Assembly (NCBI GenBank): GCA_013398295.1
Contig: VZSF01009842.1
Location: 682,001 to 746,000 of the forward strand
Direction of reading: 5' to 3'
Source of the DNA: Chionis minor
Lineage: Eukaryota > Chordata > Aves > Charadriiformes > Chionididae
Length of the DNA stretch: 64,000 bases
A program made the position numbers and the translations under genes. Under the pieces are notes generated by a model. That model searched no databases. It saw only the letters and a list, made by a program, of their open reading frames with translations, and had not been told where the DNA came from. Below, in pieces: positions 23,991 through 37,127 of the stretch; the stretch's first letter is position 1; every line of letters starts with the position of its first letter.

Positions 23991-25980
23991 AGAGGAACCA
24001 AAAGAAGAACCCCCTCAAAGGGGGTTTCTGGACACTTCTCCTACCACACTGCACGCCTGGGTAACTGTATCTGAGCACAAGTACCTTTCTTCTCCTTTTC
24101 CCCAAATGCCCTGGGAACACTAGGGACCAAAGCAAGACCCACTGGTTGGAGAAAGATGGGCGGAAGAGAAGTAGCTCAAGATTTGCAGGTACAGCCATTC
24201 ATGTGCTGCTTGCCATGAACCGAGGATGGCCAAGTCCTGCACAGGAAAGCACGTAACGTGGGACAAGCTACAGAAATAAAGCCTCTAGAACAGACTAGAA
24301 ATCTGGTAATTTCTTTGCTTGGATTTTTTTCTTTTCCTCTTTTTCCTCCAGAGTTTTGTTTCTGCATCTGTACCCAGTGTTGGCAGCTGCAGCTGTTAAG
24401 CTCACCTTAAAAATTACGAAGTTACACAGGTCCAAAAGCCATTAATTGTTCTCTCCCTTTCATTCTCCTGGGTCTCTGTGTATTATAACATGGATTTCAT
24501 ATTCCCATGTTGGGGTGAAAGAAAGCACTCTTAGAGAAGGGCTGTCCCATGGGTATGGAGAGGCCAGTAGCCATGCCGCCTTCCCTGCAGGCTCAGGTGG
24601 CCCTAGCACACAGCTCCTGGAATGAGCTCTGCACAGAGCTCCTGCAGCACAGCCAGCCATTGTCCCGCAGACAAGGGGTGCCTCCTCGTGCCCTGCAGAG
24701 CTGGTCTTGCAGCACCAGCGGCGTGGACCTGGAGGAAGGATTTTTGTCTGCAGCAGAAATAGTGTTTGAGCTTGCCAGATTTGAGACAGAGAGGCTGATG
24801 TAATTTGTCATGCCTTGAAGGGCTGGAACGGAGAGGAACAGAGTCAAGGTCAGAGCTCAGGTTTGTGGGACCCCAGGAACGCCTCCTGCCAAGGCCACCC
24901 CACCCAGCTCTCCCCATGGCCAGGACGGAGCAGGGGCCAATGGGATCAGCTAAAGATACTGGCCACAAATACGCCACGTGCCCCTGAAATCTCTCTCTGC
25001 TCTGTCCACACCACCCCTCATCCTTGCAGGGAGCAGAGCCCTCCTCAACCGGGGCAGGGATTGCAGCTCCCTGACCAGGGTCTTTCCTCTTCCCTGCCAG
25101 TCCCTGTTGACACTCGGCTGCCCTCACTCCCCCTCGTAGATGGCCTGGACCTTCTCCTGCCATCCCCTCCTGTGCCACCCAGCGAGCCCTAGGAACACAC
25201 AGCCCGTCACAAATCCCGCTGGCCCCAGCAGCACAGCTCCCCCGCACTAGACCTGCCAGTGCCCCCCACACACCCGCCTCTCTTGGGACTGACTCACACA
25301 GACCTGGTATTTCTGCAACACCCCTCCCCAGGAGAAAGGCAGTGCCCAACATCAGCGGGCACCTTTTGGGGACGAGACTGGAAAAACACCTTCCTGCTCT
25401 GAAGTCTTCCCTTCTGAGGAGACCCCTTTCCTGCCCACAGAGGACCCATGTCCCTCAGGCTCTGCTCCTGGCCCTCAGTGTGCCTTGCCGTGTCCCAGCA
25501 GGCTGCCCTTGGTGGGGTTGCCTGCAGACAGAGCCCTGCTCTGTGCCATCAGCTCAGGTCCCACGAGAGGGGACGCTGGTGCTTTGGGCGGTGGCTGCTC
25601 CTGTGCACCCACCTCTCCCAAGCTTTTCTGGTCTGCTGGGTCATCCCTTGGTGACAAATTGCTCTCATCTACGACCATTGGCGTGGGGCACCCCATCTGC
25701 AGGGGAGGAACGGCAGGAGGAACAGAGAGAAGGGGGCTGTCACCTGGCCAGCAGACCCACTGTACAGTGGTGGGTCTTAGCATTGAGGAGTGTGTCCCAG
25801 CCATGCTTATGATGGACTTCAAACACCCCACACATACCCAAAATGGCAGAGAGGTGCTTTCACAGTCAACACTGCAAATCTGGGTGCAGAGCAAATCCCA
25901 GATCGTGTTAGGAGTCCTGGCCCCAGCTCCAGGGCCATGGAAGGGATGGGAGGTCTGGGATGGAGCACCTGTTGAGGTTG
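23991..25980. other. Spacer between the two MROH copies
   Basis: Contains a short AT-rich part (24290-24450) and a GC-rich part. Minus-strand frames up to 249 codons exist (24603-25352) but show no motif that I can assign. If the MROH pseudogene continues, its later exons should lie here on the minus strand, but none was recognised. Confidence 0.4.
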
Positions 25981-28015
25981 GTGGGAAGGCAGCCTTTCTG
26001 CTGGCATCCCCTGCAGAAGGTATTGACCTTCTCTGGCATCTACTCTGTGCTGAGGAAAATTTGGCAGAGCAGAGTCAGGAAGAGGCACAGGAAATGTACC
26101 TTCAACCTCCGTGGATGCCTGGACAGCTGGAGGATCTGTCACAGCACCCTCGTTGCCTGCAGAAAGCAAAAAGCTCAGAGACAGTGCCCAGAGCCAAGAC
26201 ATGCCTGTGGCAGGGCCTGAGCATGGGAAGGTGAGGCTCAGGCGCTGCCCTGGGCCACGGGAGATCCAGGGGGAGCACCCGGCCTGCCTGCTCTTAAGGC
26301 TGCCCCTAACCCAGGTTTCCAGCCCACAGCGTGAGGCACGGACGTGCAGTGACGGGGGAGGATGGAGAGCCACCTGGTGAGGTGACCCTGGGGGCGAGTA
26401 AAGGCCTGGTTCAGAAACTCATGGGCAGGGCAAAGATGTCTATGTTGTCCCTGTCGGAGGTGGAAGTGCTGCGCAGTGGCCAGTCCTCCAGCACGCAGAG
26501 CAGCTTTGCCAGCACCTTCTCTGCAGTCCTTCTCCTGGAGATCATTGCCTTCCACGTGATTGCAGCACCAGGAGCTGCTCTGTGTCAGCGAGGTCTCAGC
26601 CGTAGTGTTGTGGCCTGGGCAACCCCAGGGGCCCAGGCTGGCTGCGAGCCCTGCCTCTGCCCAGTGCTCCACACCGGCAGCAGCCAGCGGGCCTGTCCCT
26701 GTAGATGGCAGGTGGCTCACCAACGGTGCCTGGAGGGCGGGGAGGGAGCAAGGCAGACCAGGGCTGGGAAGTGGGAGGGCCAGAGGGTTCCGAACATCTC
26801 CATCTGTCTGGCAGCCCACGTGGGAAGGGCTCTACAGGCTGGTGGGCTTTAAAGGCAAGTAAGCCCTGAGACCTCAAGGCCGGCGCCCCACACCTGTCAC
26901 ACAATGGGGCACAGCGCAGGGGGGTCACCAGCACATCATGGGGATGTGCGTGGGTCAGCTCCAGAAGGGTGTTGTCCAGCCTGTGCTCAGCAGACACATC
27001 GGCGCTGGATGTGAGCCAGCAGTAGATGCAACTCACAATCCTGGGCACCTGGGAGAGATGTGGCTGAGGGTTGGAGTGCTGCCAGAGTGACCATTTCCCC
27101 AGCTTCCCTCCAGAAGTGCATCCCTTCCCACCACACTGTGCTGGCCTAAAATGGCTGTCAGGGGCCCAGTTGGCCTGGCTTCAGAGGGCACACGATCCCC
27201 AGGGAGCTCAGGCCCCAGCCACGGGCTACTTACATGTTCCAAATTGGAGACATCACTTTCCACAGGCACATCCAACGTGGAAGCACAAGCCTCCGCATTA
27301 TAGGAGGCAGTCTGCCATGCCCTCGATGGCTGTGATGATGGTGTCTTCATGCTCAGTGGGCTTGAGGGATTCCCAGGAGAAAGGGAGATCAGGGAAGAGA
27401 AGGATGTCACACTGAGTGCCCTGATGGCAGTGCTTGTCTCAGCAGCGAGAGCTGGCCCAGCCCAGGTGGGAATGGCTGCAGGTACCTGTGCTCCACTGTA
27501 GAAGAGAGCACAGGTGTGTTCCTGCTCTTCTGGCAGGTCCCAGTCTGGATCTGGCAAAGACCAAGCACAGGCAGGGCTGAGGGACTGCGGGAGAGGCTGG
27601 AGAACACAGACGAGCCCTGTGGTCCCCAGGAAGGGCTCGTCTGGAACAGAGGCCTGGTGGGGACACTGACCCCCACCTCTCTGGCTGCAGGTTGGTGCTT
27701 GTGGTGCCCAGTGGATGGAGCATGGCCAGAGCCTGGCCACGGAGAACAGACCCATTCCCTCTTTCCCTGGGGATATATACAGGGGATGGGGCCAAGCTGA
27801 CTGCAGCCACTAGTCCTGTGGCCCAGGTCAGCCACTTACTTACCTGCAGGGGCTGGATCTCCTCCACCTCATCAGGCTGCCACGCTGGGGCAGCCCCAGC
27901 ACCTTTCTCCTCCTCGTCCTCCCTGTCCCCAGCCAGTCCAGTTTGGGCATGCTGAGGGGTCTCTCTGCCACCGAGCCATTGAGGCCTGGCCTCGATGGCT
28001 CCTGTCACAAGGATG
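25981..28015 (-). pseudogene. MROH-like (maestro HEAT-like repeat) pseudogene
   Basis: Minus-strand exons can be followed. 28010-27844 is the N-terminal acidic exon with donor GTAAGT. 27550-27486 reads DPDWDLPEEQEHT. 27425-27234 includes HEDTIITAIEGMAD, then a frameshift into YNAEACASTLDV. 27048-26894 reads VPRIVSCIYCWLTS and LTHAHPHDVLVT. About 26575-26425 includes TAEKVLAKLLCVLEDWPLRS and FALP. About 26155-25981 includes QILQLSRHP and MPEKVNTFCR. These match the HEAT-repeat MROH proteins that are hugely multiplied in birds (family recognised from memory). The last exon has two in-frame stops, at positions expected to hold Trp and Gln, and the third exon is frameshifted, so it is a pseudogene even though several splice sites remain intact. 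Its introns are retained, so it arose by DNA duplication, not retrotransposition. Confidence 0.8.
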
Positions 28016-28430
28016 GGAGACATCTCGGAAAAGTGTCATGGATGCAGGTCAGCAGGGAACAAGGTGGCTACACAGAGTCTCCTCACAGCCCCACTCCGTC
28101 CTGTCCTGTCGTATCCTCCAGGCACTGTGGGGTGGCTGCATCACCGCCAGTGCCCATATCATGGCAGTTCACAAAAGGCTCTGTGACGCTCTGCCATGTG
28201 CCTGTGCCCCAGGGCATCCCCCAGCTCAGCAAACCTGCCCTGCGGCGGCACAGCCCTGAAGAAGCTCCACAGGTGTCAGCTAAAAAGGCACCTTGGACCC
28301 CTCAACAACCCAGTCAGCAACACATGGGCAGGAAATAAATGGTGTTTCATGGCTGGGAGAGTATTCATGGACAGCTCCAAGGACATGTTTTTCAGGGATC
28401 CCCACACAAGCAGTCAAGTTTGCACAAATG
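28016..28430 (-). other. Duplicated 5' flank of the MROH pseudogene
   Basis: On the minus strand this lies immediately upstream of the first recognisable MROH exon and is shared with the other copy (23860-23990). It should be the former 5' UTR or promoter of the family member. Homology stops close to 28430, where base composition also turns AT-rich, marking the edge of the duplicated unit. Confidence 0.5.
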
Positions 28431-31400
28431 AGCATCAGTACTGAAGAGAGTACAGAGGATGGCCAACAAACCAAATCTATAAAATGGGTGGTTTTCTTTG
28501 GAGTTGTTCCCAGCATAACATACCATTTGATTAAATTAATAGCAGGCTGCTGTGGGCTAACAAGCTGCACTTGCATGTCATCGGTGATCACCTGAGGCCA
28601 GCACTGAAGCAGACCGAGAAGTGCCCATTCCTCTGCTGCCAGCTGAAGTAGGCTATTCGCTTGCTTTTCATGTTGCTGATCCCACAAATTCATTTTTGGT
28701 AAGAACTCCCTGGAGCTGTGATTCTCATATCTTCCTTCCTCAGGAAAGAGAGGATCAAAGCACCCAAATCCCATATGTTTTTCCTCCAAAAATCAAAACT
28801 GCATGCATGTTTCACTTCTGTGTCTCAGTTCCCAGCTTCCAAGGTGCAGGGTCTCAGCTAAGCTGACCAATATTCAATGTGTTTTGTTGACACTTCCTTC
28901 CTTGATTGATATTCTCCAATTTGGAAAAGATATAAAGAGAGATAATGAGAACCAGTTGGTGAATATAGGTGGAGAACTTTCACCGCTGCCCCAGTGCCAG
29001 CAGTCTGCATGCAAGCCTTCGAGCAGATGAGGCTTTTATCTCATGTGTGTTTACTTCCTGCAGCTCAACTGACTCAGGAAGACTGGTATTTATCTTCATG
29101 TTTTAAAGGGAGGAAAAAAATTAATATTCAAGATTTTTTCTTCATTTGATATTGAACCTAACAGCTAGCAAGGGTTTCTGTTAATTTTAATAAGACTTAA
29201 AAGTCAGGGTGTGTTCCTGGAGAGGCGATGGCTACGAACACACATTTATCGATGGAGAGACCATGTTCATACAGAATAGGTCTGAACTATGGGCATGCAT
29301 TGCTTTGAGGATGGCTCCAGCCATGTTCTTTACCTGGATTCTCCATCCAATCCTTTCTCAAGTCCCCATTTCTTCATCCTCCAGGGTTGTCCCCTATGCC
29401 TCAATGGGTCAGACTGAAATCTCCCCATGGGGCCCTTGTCCTACAGCCTGAAGAGGCAAGGAAACAAAGCAGAACAGGTCAAAGACACCTCATTTGTAGC
29501 ACACTAAAAGCACAGGCCTGCACCTCCTCAGTAAGGCATCAGAACTGGCGATGATGCTAAAAATGGGAATACTGTGGGCATAATCGCACATGGTTTGGCA
29601 GAAAGCTTGGGGAAGTGTGGCCATCAGGGCGTTATATTGACTTCCCAGCGACACTTAGCAGCTTCAGGTCCAGCCCGTCATCTTGGCTGTGTTTAATTGC
29701 ACTGCTTGGGGTCAGACTCACGTTCCATAGTCAAGTGTCTCAAGCCAGCTGCATCTGTGCCATCATTAGAAGCTGTGATGGGACCCGAGTGCTGAGGTGC
29801 ATCTGCTGTACCTCTCTTTCATGCAAGCACCTTAAAGACATGTGAATGAGCTTTTAAACTCTAAATCCAAGACTTACTAGGAACAAGTCACAGCAGTGCT
29901 GTTTCAGGAGAACTCTCAGAAATGTAGGGGTTTGTATGGCCTAGGAGAGAAAGGAGTAGCAGATACTGATGAAAAGCAGGGACTTGTGTGGATGAGATTC
30001 AGTGATGGAGGGAAGTAAGCACATTGCTTTGCTCTGCCTGAGAAGATAGGACACATAGGGGTGCTCTAGAGCCAAAGCCTCTGACAGCAACATAACCATT
30101 CAGCTCACAAACCATTCAAAGATGAGCAAGAAAGTGTCAAAATTGTGTGTGCATGTGTCCAATTTGGTATTTGCTGAAAAGATGGCCCAGTTCACAAGCT
30201 CAGATTTTGCTACTGGAGGATCCTACTCTGGTCTTTCTGGAGGACATTCCCTGCCAATGCATGGCCATCCATTGTTCCTGGATCAAGTCTTCCAGACACC
30301 ATGGGAATAAGTCTGCCCCATGTCCATCTGGCAGCAGAAACTGGCAGAATATGTTTGCTTCCAGCACATGTCTTTGCTGCTCCTTCAGGGTGGTGGCATC
30401 ATAATCAGAGACACAGAATAGGTTCCCATCAGTGGGGTGGCGGGTCTCCTTCTGCAAAGATGCATTCTCCACCATACCTACTGATTTCAGTACACCTGAA
30501 GCAAAAGGTGTCTGATGACCATTCAGGCATTTGTCCAACTTGGACACGTGTTCCTTGTCCGTGTTATGAACAATGTGTTTATCATTACCACAAGCCATGA
30601 CTTCTTTCAAGGAGGCCATGCCAGCTTCTGTGGAAGGTCCCATGCCCTTCCCGCTGCGGCTGCTTAGGCAGCCATGGGTGCTCCTTCTGCTGAAATGAGC
30701 AGTCTGAAGAGGGGCCCATCAGCAAGTGAGTGTTTACTTATTTTTTGAGCTGTTACTAGGGTTCGTTTCCAGCTGTCTTAGTTTTGAGAACTGATCCTTC
30801 TCCCAGACACAATGCAGTCAGTGAATGGCAGCCGCATCTCAGCTCTAGCTGGAGGGGATGTACTGGGGGAGATGGAAGCAGACATTTTGCCTGTACTTGG
30901 CTTCCTGAGACAGCGTTTAGAGCACTTTGCTGTCACGTTGGATCAGAGGAAGAAACCATGAATGACTCGCCTCATTCCCCTCTTCCCAAGAGAGCGACAT
31001 GCTGTCTTATGTTCACTTCTTAAGGTGCTCCTCAGCCTAGGCTATAAGGACGATACTGGAGATGGAGAAAGGCCGCTTACTCTTTGAAGTCAGCCTTAAA
31101 CAGAAGGGAGAAGGGAGCTCTCTGCCTTTTTGCCTTGATGTAATCAGGCTCTCCCTTTTTCCAATGATTAATAGCAACAGTAATAAGGGCAATGCAAGAA
31201 TAACTGAGGAAACTGGCTTTAGCACAGAGGACCATGCATTAACAGCAGTACAAGGGAACGTATTTTACTGCACCTACTGTTCAGCGTGACTCACAGCCCT
31301 GTTCTTGTTATGACCTGCACACAGCCAGGTGAGTACAGTAATTTCCAAGGCACTATGGTGCCAGCTTTACAAAGCAAGTGATGGTTCTGGTGGTCACTGG

Positions 31401-34400
31401 TCTTGGCTGCCCAACTTAGAAAGTTTCTAAAGGGACCAGTTTTGGAAGAGCAGAAACAACTTCTCCAGTGAAGTGATGTGGGTTGAACATCTAAAACTCA
31501 CAGGCTCCTCCTTGTTTCCTGTGAATAAGGTCAGTCCATATCTCCCCTATCCTCACAATCCTCCCTCCTCACCTAGAGCTACCAGAGTCAGAGGGCAGCT
31601 AACTCCAAGACTCCCCAAGGTGAGGAGTCTCTCATCATCACTGTCATGGCCCTAACGGCTGACCCTGACCAGCCCCTCTACTGCGGCCTGAATCTGCAGC
31701 CCCAGCTATTGAAGTGCAGCCCTGTATCTTCAATGCCTGAGCTATGTGGTGGGAGTGCCGATCGTCAGCTCAGCCAAGGGAACATGGCTGGAGTGAGTTA
31801 TCTAGGTATCCAGGCTTTTCCTCACCCTCACTGTTTTTCCTCTCCATGATCTAGCTCTGGGAAGCATAGGAAGAGCCTTTGTCCTCTCCTTGTCCCTGTC
31901 TTTCTCTCTTGCACTGGATCTGGAGTTCAGTTCTGCCTGTATTTTGGCTATGGCCTCTGCCTGCATGGCCCAGGTGGGGAACCTTGTTACACTGGACTGC
32001 ACTGGAGCAATTTACAGTTGCTATGTTTGACCTGCAGTGCCACACACTGGCCAACACATGTTGATCCATCTAGTTGTATTTCTCCCAAGTCCCATATCCA
32101 GTGTTCCCATAACCAGCACTGGGCTACAGTGTTCACGCTGGCAATGCTTAAAGGTGCCCCTTCTGTCTGTGAATTTAAATATCCAGCAAAGCCATATACA
32201 TCTGATTTCCCCATATGAGGCCTTTGAAGACCAGTGCCTGTGCTTCATGGAGCACCATGTTTTATTCATGAGTGCCGAAAAATTCAAGGCTCTCCCAGAG
32301 CAACATCAGAGAGAATGTGGCTACTTCCAAACAGATGGCCCCAGAGGGGTAGGTGCTACCAAATCAATTAACAACCCCACACAATAAAGTTGGCGCCTTT
32401 GGTGAGATTTTTCAGGCCATGCCATATGTCTGGCATCTAACCGTGGAGATTTGGGGTCCCAGGGGTCCCTACAGTCCCAGGGAGATGGCAGGGTTTGGGC
32501 CTGAAATAGCTTTGCCTCAGGGCAAAAGTTCATGGGGAAAAAAGCAAACAACCAGTACCAGACTCTTGTGCCGCTCTCTTAGACCCTTGCCCAAATTTCG
32601 TACACTCTGAGAGATTTCATTAACCCATGGGCATGGGTACACCATGTGCACGGCACACCTTGTGCCTCCACTGGAAGGTAGGAACAACTCAGAGGAAACA
32701 GCCTTCCTGCAGTGACCAATCCCTTTGACATCCCAGCTCCAGAAAGGCAGGGAGGCCTGGCAATCTTTCTTTTAAATCACTTGGGTTCAGTTTTAACTAC
32801 TAAGGCAGAAAGGTGCATTACTTGGGATTTCAAGCATCTATTAAAAAAGGGATCTGGGAAACAGTACAAGGGAGACACAGAAAAAGCATTGAGACCTTTC
32901 CTAGAGGTGGGAGAAACACTTCTGCAGAAACAAAGGATAAAAAAACCACAAAGAGCTTAACCTGTAGCTTGCAAAATTATAATGCGTAGGACACAGAGTC
33001 TAGAAGAGATCATAAATAAATTTCAAATTCTGGACAGAGAGCCTTTGAAAAATAAAACATATTTTAAACATTGATTTTGACAAAAATGTCAGCATTTTCA
33101 CTGGAAACAAGAAACTCTTAATTGAACATTTATTGCATTTGAAACGCAGTTTTCTCTCTGATTTATTTTTAAAGGAAAATGTTGGCTAGCTCTGCCAGAC
33201 CTGTTTATAAATCTCTTCCAAACACAGCAGAGTTGTGGTTGCAAACCAGAATTTTTCCTACTGAACGGATAAGCCAAAGGGAGAGAGAAAATGCACCTGC
33301 CATCCCCAGAAAAGCTTTACCCTCAGACTATGGTTCAAGAGCACCAAAATGCTTCATGCCCGTAAAATCCAAGCAGATCTTAAAGTACCACAGCCACACA
33401 ATCACATCGATATCAGGTCAAATGGAAGCAAAAGGTTCCGAAAGTCACAATCGAGCGCTTTTACCTATGGTAAAGCCTAACTTTTGATGAGGTTTAAGGA
33501 AACAAAGAAAATTAGAAGGGCTTGATTCAGGGCTTCCTTGTTAATATGCGCGTCATCACTGGTTCACTGCTGGGAACTCTTCAATGATCTTCTAACAGCA
33601 AATGTGTTGCCACCTGGGAGCTCTCTGCCACATTCTCTGGGAGGTCATCAAGATACAGCCTTGGCCTTTGCACTTTCATAGATACGCTTTGCTAGACTGT
33701 CTCGTTCTTCATGCCAACTAACATCTGAATAGCCCTCCATGGTCTGTCTGACACAGCTAGGGACCTGCCTGCAGGCAGCTCCTGCACACCTGCCTTTGGT
33801 GTATAAAATGCGAGCAGCTCCCCCTGATTCCCATGTGTTCACTGGAGGTGGCTGGTGCCTGAGAACATAACTGGCTTGTCAATGCATGTCCTGCTTCCTG
33901 GGATCTCCAAGGGATGCAGTCTGTAGGGCAAATTGTCCTCTGTATTCATACGTTTGTCACCAAATCACTTGTATTTGGAGAGTTGCTGAGCTTAACTTAT
34001 AACTGTGCTGCCTGGAGGCAAGTAAAGAAGGTTAGCAAGGAAGGAACGCAGCCTTAATTCTCTGAGAGAACTGCTCATTTCAGGGCTATCAGATGTGCTC
34101 TTTCCCCAGGGGTTAGACAGTGGGAGGAGAGAAAATAAAGAGGTGCTTGATAGAAGTCACAATCTCACCTAACCTGCTGTAAAATTACCAGAAGATCGAG
34201 TCCATTTTGTTCTGCTCAGGGTGCACCTGCCTTTCTTTTTCCAGATAGATGTTTTGTAATGAAACTACCTGTTCCTCTAGGATGAGTATTTGCTGCATGT
34301 GTTTTACTGATGGGCCACAGCTCCCTCCTGCCACAGCTTCCTCTCCCTTTTCTACTCCATGTGGCTTTTTCTCTCTTCCCTCCATGCTCTGCTGGAGTAT

Positions 34401-36199
34401 GGCTCTGCTGCCAGCAAGCAGAAGCTGAATCTCATGCTGGTTGTGTTTCAGGACCTCACCACACTCCCTAAGAAGGTGTCAGAGCAGGGAGGAGCTCGTA
34501 AGGAGGTGGTTAGTGGCTGTTGGACAGCCCATGCCCCTGGTGTTGGTGCTTGGGTAGAACTGAGCCAGAGGCACCGCACAGAGGGGTGTGAGGCCAGAGC
34601 ACAAAGGTGAGACTCCCCACGGTCTCCCCAGCTGGCTGGCCAGGCAGGGAGCGCAATGGCCCCAGGTATCCTGTGCTGACCTGCCTGCTCTGCAGTGCCT
34701 GGCAGTGGGCTGGGGGCTCCCTTTCAATCTCCCCCACCTCAGAGTGCGATGCCTGGGCATCACCACCGTCACTGTCACTCTGTGTCAGGGCAGACTGCAA
34801 CAAAACCCAAACAAGCAGAACAACCAGCCTGCTGACAAGGTTACTCATAAAAATCAGAGTTTGTCATTGCCTCTGGCACCTGTTTGCCCGGTGCTTAGTG
34901 TAGACAGAAGCTTGCCCACAGCTTATTAAGTGATAGCCAGTTTACTTACACAGAGGAAAGGCTATTGCTAGAGCTGCTGTGCTGTTTGCACTTCAGGACT
35001 AAGCTGAAGCCCATAGATTGCTACTTTTACGACACAGGGACCAGTATGGAGGGGAAGCTTGTGGGAAAAGCCAAGGGCCCTGGAAGGTTATCAGCAGATT
35101 TCTCTTTTACTACATCTGAAGGAGTTTTTGGCTTACTCAGCAGAACTGTTTTGATGGTACATATTAAATAGGTGGTTGAAAAATTTCTAAGTGCTGACCA
35201 CAGCAGGTGGTACAGATCAGGAGGCCAAGGGTTAAAATCCAGCCAGCTGCCAGCTCACAGGCAGTCACTGGGGCTGGGGATGCTCAGCCACTGGGCATGA
35301 CAACAGGAGCTTTAGGGACTGAAATCTGAGCGTAGCCGAACCAAATGTAGAGTAAAGCATAACATGATAGCTTTGTTACGACACTGATGGAGGGATCCGC
35401 GAAGAGACCCGTGCTCCCATGGAGTGGAAACAGCTGTCCTTTTAAGAAAGCACTACTGGCTTTCGCAAAATTGTGGGCAGTTTCTTGCCAGAGGCTCCTG
35501 CCACAGGAAGAAACTGAGTGCCCTTCTAATTCCCTCTGGACTGACCCTTAAAGATAAGAAGCAGGAGAATGGCAGTACTTAGTACAGAGACTGCACTGAA
35601 TGACACCATGTTCCTACAGCTCTCAGCTCACCAGAGGGGCTGATCTTGCATCAATGTGATAAATACAAAGCCTAGGACACAACAGCTAATAAGGAGCCAG
35701 TTTTAGCAACTGCACAAGGCAGTTTGCAGGCAACAGCACCAGGCCCTGCAATGTGCTGCATTTAACCAGACAGCAGAGGACCTCAGCTGTAATTTTTAAG
35801 TATGGGAAAGCTATCTTCATCAGCCTATTCCATGCATATTGCTCTGGGTCTGTCCCAGAAGAACCCTTAGTACCAAAGCAAACCCTGCCCTTAAGGAGAG
35901 GGTAAATAACATCAGGATGAAATGAAGAGCAAACCCTGTGTTGCCCAGGCAGATCCCTTGTAGGCTGGGATCCTTCAGGCAGATTGTCAGCTCAAATCCC
36001 AGGAAGCAGATCCTTGAAGTGAGTGGCTCATAAGAGCTAAGGCAGCTTCTCTGGCTCACAGACCCAGTAGCACGGAGTAGAACTGTTTGAAAGCCCTCAT
36101 TTTTTCCTGGTTCACACTGGTAATGCTATAGCCCCTAACGACATGACTTGTTCAGCACATACAAAGTATCTCTCAAGCCAGCATGTATTTCATTTGTGC
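28431..36199. other. AT-rich non-coding stretch with orphan ORFs
   Basis: Nearly 8 kb without a confirmed gene or recognised transposon. Three open frames look less random than usual and are treated as findings only: minus 30200-30643 (147 codons), minus 34510-34848 (N-terminal signal-peptide-like run) and plus 33179-33487. No splice structure, promoter or homologue could be attached to them. Confidence 0.45.
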
Positions 36200-37028
36200 A
36201 GAACAACAGGCCTGGCCCACTCAGGAAAAACGGGTGACCTGGTCACCCAGGATATGGAGAAGGCTGAGATACTCAACAAATTTTTTGCCTCAGTCTTCAC
36301 TGATAAAGGCTCTAACCACACTGACCAAGTTGCAGAAGGCAAAGGCAGGGACTGGGAGAATGAAGAATCGCCCACTTCTTCTGCAGGAGAAGACCAGGTC
36401 CAAGACCAGCTGAGGAACCTAAGGGACACAAATCCACCAGAGCTGATGAGATTCACCCCTGGGTCCTAAGGGAACTGATGGATGAAGTTGCCAAGCCACT
36501 GTCCATCATGTTTGAGAAGTCCTCGCAGTCAGGTAACGTTCCCTCTGACTGGAAAAGGGGAAACATAACCCCCATTTTTAAAAAGGGTGAAAAAGAAGAC
36601 CTGGGGAACTACAGCCTGGTCAGTTTCACCTCTGTGCCCTGCAAGATCATGGAGCAGATCCTCTCTGGAAAGTCTGCTAAGGGAGATGGAAATGCAAAGC
36701 ATTTGACACTGTCCCACACAACATCCTTGTCTCTAAATTAGAGAGACATGGATTTGACGAACGCACCACTCAGTGGATAAGGAACTGGCTGGACGGTCTC
36801 ATTCAAAGAGTTGCGGTCAACAACTCAACATCCAAGTGCCGAGCAGCGACAAGTAGTGTTCCTCAGGAGTCAGTACTAGGACCGGTACTGTGTAACACCT
36901 TTGTTGGTGACAAGGATGCTGGGATTGAGTGCTCTCTCACAAGGTGTCCTTGCCCATGGCAGGAGGTTTGGAACTAAATGATCCTTAAGGTCACTTCCAC
37001 CCTAAACCATTATATGATTCTATGATTC
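36200..37028 (+). mobile_element. CR1 LINE with decayed reverse transcriptase, internally deleted
   Basis: Plus-oriented CR1. The first part reads as the linker and N-terminal reverse-transcriptase region ([19 protein letters not shown]; then [15 protein letters not shown] and [14 protein letters not shown]). After 36720 comes a shifted frame with [18 protein letters not shown] coding. The RT signature region around 36860 (CCTCAGGAGTCAGTACTAGGACC) then jumps straight to the CR1 3' end (CCTTGCCCATGGCAGGAGGTTTGG ... CACTTCCACCCTAAACCATT) with the tail ATGATTCTATGATTCTT. Frames are broken repeatedly, so no enzyme is made. This is longer than the other CR1 copies here, but has lost the 3' half of the RT by deletion. 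Confidence 0.92.
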
Positions 37029-37127
37029 TTAGCAGCAGATACTACCTTTCTAGGGGGACTAAGACACACACTCCCCGTGATGGAAAACAACACCAAAACA
37101 TCAAACAACGTGGAGAACCTGGGTGCT

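Noticed and set aside
24603..25352. 249-codon minus-strand ORF next to the MROH pseudogene
   Set aside because: Considered as later MROH exons, but no HEAT-like or MROH motif could be matched and it crosses several sequence textures.
25485..26234. 249-codon plus-strand ORF
   Set aside because: Antisense to the recognisable last MROH exon. No motif of its own.
31037..31225. 62-codon minus-strand ORF with a Leu-rich run
   Set aside because: The hydrophobic run comes from a TTA/TTG-rich AT stretch. No start context, splice or conservation evidence.
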